Assembly (NCBI GenBank): GCA_900155495.1
Contig: FTLJ01001254.1
Location: 1 to 24,015 of the forward strand
Reading direction: 5' to 3'
From: Porogramme epimiltina
Taxonomy: Eukaryota > Basidiomycota > Agaricomycetes > Polyporales > Polyporaceae
Length of the DNA stretch: 24,015 bases
Below, piece after piece: positions 1-9,250 of this stretch; position 1 is the stretch's first letter, and each line of letters begins with the position of its first letter. Position numbers and translations under genes: made by a program. A model generated the notes under the pieces. That model was given only the letters and a program-made list of their open reading frames with translations, had not been told where the DNA came from and ran no database searches.

Positions 1-3000
1 GGGGGGGGACAGAGGGCGGTGGCGGCGGAAGTTTTGAATTTCTGGGGAGGGGCGCGGGGCGGGCGGGGGGGGGGGCGGGGCCGCGGGGGTGGGAGAGTGG
101 GACGCGTGCGCGCGTTGGGTTTGCAGGACGAGCACGGGCTGCCTCCGCGTGGTCGACTTTGTGTCGGAGGGCGGGAAGAGAGCAACGAGCGGCGAAAACG
201 AGCGGCGTCGCTAGTCGTCGTTAGCGGCAGAGGCAGGTGGAACCCGGGACGAGTGCGAAGCCTGGGTCGGCACTAGCGCGTGAGCGCCCGCGTTTGCCGA
301 TATAAGCAGGCCCAAGGAGGGGCCACCGGGGGTAGCCGCCCGTCGCCGCCCACCGCCCGCCGGGCGGGCCACTCGTCGTCGGAGGCGTTCCGATCCGCAC
401 TCGACTCTCGGAAATGTCGCCCATCGTGACCGTGATGGGGGACGGGTCGTCGCAGGCTACTGTCTTTCTAGATGCGCGGCTGCGGCGCTGGGAGACACGC
501 TAGGCCGGGGGCAGGCGCCGCACCGTATCTGAAACGGCAGCGAACCCCTCGCGTCTTCCCCGCCGGGCGTGGTGAGGAGCGCAAGGAGAAGGGGAGCGCG
601 GGGCGGGGCGGGCGGGCACGGGGCAGTCTTGTGGCCTCTGACAGAAGCGCGACGGGGGGCACAGGCACGCCCATCGCCTCGTTGCATTCCTCCAAGACGG
701 CGACCGATAGTCGAGCAGCTGGCGGCGCCCATGACTGGCGCGATGACGTCCCCGGACCAGCTATGACGCTGTCCACGCCTCACGCGCGCGTAACGCGGAC
801 ATGGACGCAGCACCGCGGCGATTTCCCCTGCGAATGTCCGTTGTGGCGGACGCCACGCTCCTCGCCCGACGCGCGCCCTCCGCCGCGCTTCCTCGCCGCC
901 GCGCACCGCCCGAGTGTCTGTCGCGTCTCCCGCGCGCGCCGGGGCACGCACGGGGGCCCGAAGACTGAGCTGGAGACTCGGTCTGCCCCTGCGAAGCGTC
1001 TGTGCGCGCGCTGCGAACGTGCATCTCTTCGCGCGGTTCTGCCGAGCATTGCAAACGAGGACATCACAGCGCCCCCCGCGTCCCCCGCCGCCCTGGGAAG
1101 GCCCTGCCCGGAAGAGCGGGCGGACAGCTCCCCGGCGCCCCTTCGCCATATGGAACGATCACGTGTATTTCGATCGAGGGGGCGCGCCGCGTCGTCCGCC
1201 AGCGTCCGCCCCTCGCAGCCCCTAGCGCCCAATCGTCGATTCGCAGTGGCACACACTAGCCGGGCTCGAGTCCCCCGCGCCACTGACGCACCCGCACCCC
1301 GACCCCGGCCGACCCTCCCGGCTCCCCAGTCCACACCGACCGTTCGGGGACCGATGCGTTTCGACCCCATCGGACGCCAAGTGGGGGCTCTCGTCCCGAC
1401 GCTCCCATCATCATCCTGCTTGATATCTCAACCATCGGGGCCCAGCCCACCCCCACCTATCGTGGCCCGAAGAGCCGTGATGGACATCATCCTATCAGCA
1501 CCGAAACGGTACCGCGGGCCACCGACGGTCTTCTCGGAGAACTTCCACACACGTTGTCCCTCGTCCCGTCAGCCGCCGTCAGCACCGTTCACAGCTGCAC
1601 GCCTAAGCGATATGATGTCCCCCGATACGACCTAGAACCCGCGCAGAATTAAAAGCGTGCGCGTACCAAGATCCAAGACATACGCTCCTGCTCCACTCCT
1701 CCGACGCGATTTAGCCTTTCGCTCTGAGCCGCGGTACCTCGTCGCGTACAGCCATTAAAGATCCCAATCGAAGATTTAGCAGGCACCCGGCGATATGTTT
1801 CTGTGATCCGCATGAAATGTTCGACCATGAGGTGAAGCCCTGCTTTGTGGCGAACATGTGCCGGAACAGAACCGATTACCGACGCCGTGCCTTCTCGCGT
1901 GCGGAACATACCCCTGTCTTTAGGCCGGTGCTTGAACGTACGCATCCGAGAACATAAAGAATCTCAATAGGACCACAATGCGTTTGTATGCAAAAGTATC
2001 GTTGAAGAGCGGACCATGTACTGGTTGACCGAAATTGTTGACTCGCAATGCATCCGTACGGGACGGCTGCCGAAAAAAGACACGTACTGCTATAGGCTCC
2101 TCCATCAATCATTGTGTGAGGTCCGGCGAACGAGATGCAGATCATCCACGGTGGCCCGCCCCAAACGGGCAGCGTGATCCAGCCGATGGGTGGCCCACGA
2201 ATAAACCTTCTAGGATCGGAGCACCGCACACGAACGACCCAGAAAGACCGAGGACATCCCGGTTTTTCATTACGAGGAAGGCGGAATGCTCTAGTGACAT
2301 GGCACGAACGGTGCAGACGCCACACGCGGCGGGCGACTTCCATGTTGCGTCCTGGGAATGGCAGATATCGAGAGCGCGATACCACCACCTTCCTTGATCC
2401 CTCGCGCGGAGTGGCCTGACAAGGTTCCGACCCATTCAGCAATCCATTCTGCGAAGCCGGACAAGCACATGTGCGCCGCGCCCCACCCGCCCGCCCGCTG
2501 CGCTGCCGGATGGGGAATCCGAGGCAACCACGACGCCCCCTAAGCCCTTCGCACGGGCAGGAACGCGAGGGCGGGAAGGCGCGCCACTACAGCTCCCGCG
2601 TGGAGGCCTGGGGGGGCCCGCCTAGAATGATCGGCCCTAAGCGAGTGGCGGAAGGAGTTCCGCCGACGACGCCGAGTTGAGAAGGCTGGGGGCTCGATTG
2701 AAGAACGCCGCGGGGAGGGTAACTTCCGCCAGAGAAGCCCACACGCCTGCGCCCGCACGCGCACGCGCGCGCGACTCGGCGGGCCGTGGGCACGGATTCC
2801 CGACGCGACGCAGCCAGTGCGACCGGCCGTGGGAGGGAGGGCCCCGAGCCTAAATGGCGTATCTAGCGCGCGCGATGGAGGGAAAAGGAGGGGGGAGGCG
2901 AGAACCCAACGTCGTCTGCCGGTCCGTGAGCAAAACGGGAAGACAATCGCTGGGCGCACCGTGGCGCCTCGTCCGAGAATAGCATTTGGGCATTGACTGC

Positions 3001-3492
3001 GTGGGTGGCGGCGCGCGGCGTCCGATATGTTGGGACATTTCGCGCAAAGGGAAGACGTCCGCTGGGTGGCGACGCGAGCGAACGCGCCGCCGCTGCTGCC
3101 GGCAGGACGAAGTAGCTCAACGGACGTCGGGACTCGGGGGTTGCGCGCGCGCGGGCTGCCCATGCTATGTGGGGGCCATCGCGCATCCCATGGGTCCGGA
3201 CGGAGATTCTCTTCCCTTGTGGCAAAATGAGGGCTGCCTGTACTGCCCGCGTCGGCGCAGCAGTCGAGAGAAGCCCGTACGTTAGGCTTGCCGGAACTAC
3301 GCTCGCGGCAATACACTGCGGAGACATCTTGTGTGGGCGTGGCGGTGGTTGGTGAGTAAGTGCGGCCGGCACAGGAGTCATAAGACGGCTCCCATAACGG
3401 GCGAGGAAGGCGCAGCGCGGGGACTGCCGGCGGAGTTTCAAGTGCGCCCCGGTGCCCTAAAATTCTCACGGGCGAGTCAAGAAGGGCCCACG
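1..3492. other. Long upstream region with no supportable gene
   Basis: No protein family is recognisable on either strand. Positions 1 to about 1640 are extremely GC-rich and stop-poor, so long open frames occur on both strands at once (for example 472-1635 + and 457-1149 -). They are dominated by R, P, A, G and S, and none shows a domain or a conserved-looking splice pattern. About 1640-2450 has near-balanced composition and only short frames. About 2450-3490 is GC-rich again, with an alternating purine-pyrimidine run (CG/CA repeats) near 2755-2773. A TATA-like GATATAAG lies near 299-306. The last few hundred bases must include the promoter and leader of the gene starting at 3493, but no TATA or CCAAT box is obvious close to that start. 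A small RNA-only or lineage-specific gene cannot be excluded. Confidence 0.6.
49..95 (+). repeat. G-rich low-complexity tract with G-quadruplex potential
   Basis: The plus strand holds at least five runs of three or more G separated by one to four bases, including an uninterrupted run of eleven G at about 65-75. Another run of eight G starts the window at position 1. This matches the usual four-run G-quadruplex pattern. Whether it is regulatory is unknown. It does not resemble a telomeric repeat, because there is no TTAGGG-type unit. Confidence 0.6.
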
Positions 3493-6400
3493 ATGTCAAC
3501 CCGGACGACGACTGTCCGCCCCCAGCAACGAGCGAGGTCGAGCCTCTCTGCCCAAGACGCTGCCGCCCAGTGTGGCGATAAGGAGAACGTTAGCATGAAC
3601 GGTGCTTCTGCAAAGGCGAAAGCCCCCAGGAAGGGCTCCAAGGCATACTGCTTGTGCAGGAAGCCCGATGACGGATCGCCCATGATCCATTGCTCGACAT
3701 GCAAGGACTGGTGCGCCTCCTCTGCCGCTCGTGCGCCCCTCTTCGACTGACTATGCATCGCCCAGGTTTCATTTCCGTTGTGTGGACCTGAGCGAGAGAG
3801 ACGCGGAGGATATCCGTGAGTGTCTTCGTGTCGTGCTGCCGGCGTCCATGCTCACTCGTTTGCCCTCTTGTCCATACAGAACTTTACACATGCCCTCCAT
3901 GTAGCCAGAAGACTGGCGCGAGGATCATCAGTGAGTTTCTCTTGTCCGCCTTTGCATTCACCCTTAGCCCGCGTCGTCATTTGCTGCCCCGTCATACTGG
4001 ATGTACTGTGCCACAATGTCATCGTAGTACCAACCCCATACCTTGGCTGTCCCATGGATCTCCACCGTACACGCCGTGTACTCGGGAACCTATGCACGCA
4101 CGTTTTGCTGCAGCAACCTTGTCGCGGGAGTCTCCGTCCTACAGTAGCTAGCTAGCCGTAGTCCCTCCGCACGCCCGTTGACAATAAAGCCGGAAACCAA
4201 ACATACTCCGCGGTCGAGCGAACGTTGTGAGGGTTCTGGCGTGTGGGTTGTCGCAGGGCGGCATGCGTCATGGGCAGTAGTGGCATACATTACGGCGACC
4301 AATCCGCCTGATGGACAGGTACCATACCTAGCGGTGGTGGTTCCTTACGGCGGCGCGGTGGACAATGGTGATGGCAATGTGTCATCTGCCACTACGAATG
4401 GTTTTACTCCGTTACAACACCCTTTCTTTCGGCGTCTTTGGTTTTGTGTTTTTGCGTTAGTGGGCAGAGGTGCTGATTTTCGTTTGTTGTCCACAGAAGA
4501 ATGGGAGGGCCCGGACGCCGTGCAAGAGGCCCGCGACGATATGCGCGTAACAAGGGCGGCGGCAAGCCAAGCTGCGAAGCGCCGCCAACCGTCACCTCAA
4601 AACCCCCCATTGAAGGTGGAAGAACGTGAGTCAGAGCCTCCGAGCGACGAGAGCGAAGAGTTCAATCCCGAGGCGGAAAAAACCCTTAAGGTAAGCCTTC
4701 CTTTCGCCTCCGCACGTTCTAATCATGTCTGACGCGCATTTCGGGATCATTTCAGCGCCGTGCTCCTCGCCAGCCATACCGCTCGGACGACTCTGAATCA
4801 GAGGGGTCACAACGCTCAGCGAGCCCGAAGCGTCTTCGCAAGGGGAGTGGCCCGGCTCCGAAGGAGCCCCCGCCTCCCAAGCAAGCTTCTCCAATACCCG
4901 CCAACCAAGCTACTACAATGCCCGTCAACCAGGCTAAACGCAAGAAACCTACGTCTTCGCAACCCCTCCCTCCGCCGAAAAGACCCCGTTCGGAGTCCAC
5001 GTCCGGGGAGGATCCCACTCGCAAATATTGCCTTACGAAGCTGCAGGAGCTCTTCTGCCAGATCTTCTTGCGCTATCCGTTTCTGGAGCAAGACGCCACC
5101 GACAACGCAATGCCCAGCGCCCCGTTACAGCCCCAAAAGAAGCCAGAGGAGTTGACCGATGAGGATAAGGCGCTGCTGAAGGCGAAGGCGGCGCAGTTTG
5201 GCCTTGATCTGGAGCAGTGCATGTACGAACTCTATGCGGAGCCCGGCGAGGCTGGGAAACGGGCCGTCGGTGGAAAGTACAAGTACGTTTCGTCGCCCTC
5301 CTGCCTATTATATCCACGAGCTGATCACTCCCGCCTCCAGGGAGCGCTTCCGGATGCTTACGTTTAACCTAGGCAAAGCCGACCGCGTCGTCCTTCACAT
5401 GCGCATAGCCTCGTCGCACATACCACCGAAAGAGCTCTCCACGATGTCCTCGACGGACCTCGCGAGCGAGGAGGAAAAGCTGTCGATCAAAAAGCTCGAG
5501 GAGGAGGCGCTCGCGCACTCCATCCTCAAGAAGTCCACCGTCCCCCGCGCGAAGCTCACCCACAAGGGCCTCCAGGACATCGAGGACGTGACCGGCGCGG
5601 GCCAGCGCGAGGCCGAGCGCGAGCGCGAGGAGGAGGAGGAGGAGCGCATCGAGCGCGAGCGCCTCGCCCGCCTCCGCCTCCAGGCCCAGCGCGCCCAGTC
5701 CCAGGGCTCCGCCCCGCCCGAGTCCCCCGTCGTCCCGCACACGCCCACGTCCGCCACCGCTTGGGGCGCGCCCCCGCCCGTCCCCGCGCACGCCGCGGGC
5801 GCGGACGGCCGCCCGTCCGTGCACCCGCTGTTCGTGCCCTCCGCGTCCGACTACGCGCCCGCGCCCGCGGGCGACCACGAGCTGAACCTGGCCGACCTGA
5901 TAAACATCGACGAGGACCCGTCTGGGGAGGTCGCGATGACGCCCGTCGAGGCGCCCCCCGCGCCGTTTGGCGAGCACTCGCCGCCGCCGCCGTTGTCGTC
6001 GTCGTCGGACGCAGGTGAGGCGGGGGGGCGGCCGGAGCACCCGACGCCGTCCCCGCTCACGCCGATCACGCCGCACGCGGCGGGCATCTCGCCGTTCGCG
6101 GCCAAGGGCAGCCAGCCGGACCTGCCCTCCTTCGACCTCAACGCGCTATGGACGCCGACGGAGGACGGGCCCGCCGAGTCGATGGCGCAGGAAGAGGAAG
6201 AGGAGGAAGAAGAGGTTCAGGAGCCGAGGGGAGAAGACCACCCGATGGAGACTGTACTCGCCAGCGAGGAGGCGGAGGACCAGGACTTCGACATGTTCTT
6301 GGGCAACAACGACCAAGACCGTGAGGAGCCCGAGGCCAAGGAGCTGACCCCTGAGGAAAAGCGCGCCGCATTCGATGGGCAAGTCCCAGTCTGGAACGGC

Positions 6401-7761
6401 ACTGTAAGTGCCCTATGCTTCATACTGAGTGTTTTGATACTAACCTTTGATTACAGCTGAGCATGCCTTTGGATTCCGCCATCCCCCAGGAGGTCGCAGT
6501 TATGGCACGTCAGGCCGGTGGACGAACCGTAGCTAGCGACTCGCCCCTATGGCAAATCCTCTTCCCCACCAACGAGCTAAGGATCGACGGTCGTGTGCCA
6601 GTGGAGAAGTCTGCCCAGTACCTTACACAAGTTCGGCTGAACCCCTCGAAGGAACTGCTCGCTGCCGCGTTCTCGCCCGATCCTGCCGTAGACGCCGCCG
6701 GCTTCCATGCGCTCAAAACCCACCTTCTTTCCAAAGGGTAAGCGCTTTCTTCTCACCATGCTGTGTCGTCACTGACCGCCCACCGCAGTCGTCATGGACT
6801 CATATTTCCCTGGGGGCACAACCCCAAGGCGAGCGCGCCAGGTCGCGAATTGTACATCATACCCCTACTGTCGTCCGACCCCATCCCTGAGTACATGGAG
6901 TTATTGGACCAATTCCAACTCCCGCGGGAACGCACTCTCGACTACTTGGTCGGTATTTGGGTGTTGACGAAAGGCAAGCTTGTCGCACCTCCGCAGCCAC
7001 CTGCTCCAGCCCTTGAGGTTCCCACTGCAAGTGTATCGCCGCCGCCGCCCCTTCCAAAGTTCGACCTCGCCTCACTGCAGCAACTCAGCTTACTACAACC
7101 GATACCCCCACTTTCACAACCTAGCACCAGCTCACATCCTACTGAGGCGTCTCCTCTCGCCAACCTCCAGGCGCCCGCAAGCCTTGGTCTCTCTCCGCCC
7201 CACGTTGCCTCGACTCCACCACAGCCTCACCTCGCAAACCCAAATCTCGCGGCCGAAGTTGCATCGCTGACACCGGAGCAAATCCAGCTTATGCTGCAAA
7301 CGCTGACCAAGACAGGCGTCGCGCCGGCAGTAGGACAGGCACCCGCGCTCCACCAACAGCCGCACGTCCCACCGCCCGCCGCCATGCCGGGACAACCATG
7401 GCCACCACACAACCAATACGCCGCTCCCTACCCTGGACCGCCACAGCCACCGCACAACAACAACTCGCCGCCGTACCCTGACAACCGCGAGTACGACTAC
7501 GGGTACGGCCCCAACCAGCCTCCCTACGCCGCGGGACCTGGCTACGACCGCGATCGGCCGTACCCGAACGCCGGCGGGGGGTACCGTGCGCGCGGTGGAC
7601 GCGGGCGCGGCGGCGATCGGGGGCGGAACGGCCAAGGTTGGCAGAAGAACGGGCAGCGGGGACGAGGGGGTCCTCCACCGACTGGCCCACGTAATCGCAA
7701 CGCCAGCGGTCCCGGGGGCGCGGGTTGGGGCGGCGAGGCGCACCAGCAGCGGCAATGGTGA
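3493..7761 (+). CDS. bye1: Bye1-like transcription elongation regulator (PHD, TFIIS-central, SPOC, RGG tail)
   Basis: Eight exons: 3493-3710, 3766-3815, 3880-3930, 4497-4690, 4756-5282, 5341-6403, 6457-6737, 6789-7761; 1118 residues. A C4HC3 PHD finger spans about 52-100 (C53, C55, C67, C70, H75, C78, C94, C97, with W73 before the His), as in PHD fingers that read histone H3 tails. A TFIIS-central-like domain follows at about 257-425, then a charged Glu/Arg helix (434-470), a Pro/Ser-rich linker, and a SPOC domain at about 696-858 (starts PVWNGTLSMP). A Pro-rich stretch and an RGG tail (about 1058-1118) end the protein. This domain order is that of yeast Bye1, which binds RNA polymerase II and methylated H3K4; the RGG tail and the length (yeast Bye1 is roughly 600 residues) are extra. 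The start is the ATG just before the Ser/Thr-rich leader. Intron 6404-6456 has a textbook TACTAAC branch site. Family call secure; exact role inferred. Confidence 0.9.
3931..4496 (+). other. Unusually long intron 3 of the bye1-like gene
   Basis: This 566-bp intron (GTGAGT donor, CCACAG acceptor) joins the PHD exon to the exon beginning KEWEGP; the other six introns of the gene are 51-65 bp. If it is retained, the reading frame continues 73 codons past exon 3 to a TAG at 4149-4151, and an AATAAA lies at 4183-4188. I see no protein domain, repeat or second splice-bounded exon inside it that would fit the family. Confidence 0.7.
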
Positions 7762-9250
7762 GCCGAGCGGCAGTGGGTAGGCACGAACACCCCCCGGCGA
7801 CCATTGCGACCCTTTTGCTTCTTACAGACGTGCCCGATTCTTTGACGTGCGTTTTGCAGCTTCTCTGAGCGACCTCCCGCTCGAGGTCTTTGTTACGTGT
7901 GGCCCGCTATCGAAGTTCCGACAATGACCAAGTGTGTATGATAGGCATCTACCCCCTTTTCCGTCAGACACTGCACCGATTATCGGAGCGCCATGTTGCA
8001 GTTGCTCGTTAACTGTATTTGTACGGTCCACGTCTATGTTACTTACTCTTACTCCACACGCCGTCTGGCTATGGTATTACTCCAAGATACGGTTAGGTCG
8101 TAATGTACGGTTGCTACGTGCACCATGATGATTATCCACATGCATTTCCCTTCGTGAATCGTTACCATACCAGTTTTTCTTGAAGTTCCCGAACAAGTAG
8201 CTTGCCTCGATGCGCCTCCCCCTGTGGAGTTCCTAGGCACAGGGCATCCAAGGCAATGTGAAGGCGCGCCTTTGCGACCATCAAGCATGCGGCGCACTTT
8301 CTGGTGCCTGAGATTCACCTTGTACTACGTACTTGCACGTCGAGGCTGATTATTTATGTATCCGAGTATTCGTTATAATTTATTGGTATAAACCACTCCT
8401 GTGTGATTTGAATTCGTGGTTCGAGAGTGCTTGTGGCCCCATACGTCCAAACATTCTCACCTCCGGGCTCACACTAGGTGGATGAACAGTGTCATTCGAC
8501 GATTGAAAGTGGGGCTCGCGGAGCACCCAGTTCTTCCCGCGCGTATTTCTCAACCGATGATGAGCCGAGGTCGAAATCAACGACCTTGGGTGTGATGCTG
8601 CATAGACAACACTCCGCCAAGAGTGCCTGTAAGGCGGCCGAAGACCATCCAACACTTGGGTGTTAAGCCGGGGTAGAAGGTGGGTAGAAGATCCGCATCT
8701 GGGTGGGTACTACAACCACCACCGACAAACCGCGACAGGGTGGTTAGACTGGTGCGTGGCGGGATCGATGTCTGACGTTCTGTGTTCGAGACAGATCTTC
8801 TCAACATCTTAACCGAATATCAGTGTATGCGGGCGCGAGACGGGTCCGAGAAGAGAATAGGAGCCACATGTGCGGCGACAAGGCGGGGCTTGAGACAGGG
8901 GTCACACGACCGAGGAGGCTTGTGGACCGATCACTTGTGTGCACGTCGAGGGACGCATTACGGTGATTTGCCTGCCCTACATTCAGCCTCAAAGACCCAT
9001 AGGAGGTTGCAGACATAGAGGGGATCGTACTATATTAATTTAGTAGAGGCATTGAGTCGTCAATTCGTGGTCCTATATACAAACGAGGGGGGCGGTCCCA
9101 GAGGCGTAGAAATAGCACCAAACAGAGCAGTAGCAATCCAACTGGCTAACAAACTGGACGACAGCCGCCCGCGCATGCGCGGGCGATCGTACGCGTCCCC
9201 TCCATCCACTCCACTGCACGCTGAATGAGGCGTTGAGCTCACTGGCTCAC
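7762..9250. other. Non-coding interval between convergent bye1 and pmt4
   Basis: Nearly 1.5 kb separates the two stop codons, much more than the 233 bp of the other convergent pair here. It must contain both 3' untranslated regions. Base composition is close to balanced, with an AT-rich stretch at about 8345-8400. Open frames are under 95 codons with no recognisable domain. No tRNA, rRNA or transposon ends are seen. A perfect palindrome at 9166-9185 is listed separately. Confidence 0.6.
9166..9185. repeat. Perfect 20-bp palindrome
   Basis: The half-site CGCCCGCGCA is followed immediately by its reverse complement. It lies 66-85 bp beyond the pmt4 stop codon, so it should be inside that transcript's 3' untranslated region. 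In RNA it would be a GC-rich foldback without a normal loop, or a dimer site; in DNA it could be a symmetric protein-binding site. It lacks the U-run of a bacterial terminator. Confidence 0.8.

Noticed and set aside
413..502. 29-codon ATG frame (MSPIVTVMGDGSS...) about 110 bp after a TATA-like box
   Set aside because: The promoter-like spacing was tempting, but the frame is short, without a family, and no convincing splice donor extends it.
1255..1290. Possible tRNA B-box (GGCTCGAGTCC)
   Set aside because: No matching T-stem, acceptor stem or A-box in the expected positions.
472..1635. ATG-initiated 387-codon open frame on the plus strand
   Set aside because: It overlaps long open frames in other frames and on the other strand, as expected in stop-poor GC-rich DNA; composition is R/P/A/S-rich with no motif, domain or splice-supported continuation.
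2540..3499. 319-codon open frame on the minus strand overlapping the bye1 start
   Set aside because: It begins with TTG, not ATG, has no domain, and lies antisense over the bye1 promoter and first codons; best explained by base composition.
5369..6076. 235-codon minus-strand frame within bye1
   Set aside because: It is a shadow of the GC-biased coding strand in exon 6; almost entirely Arg-rich runs.
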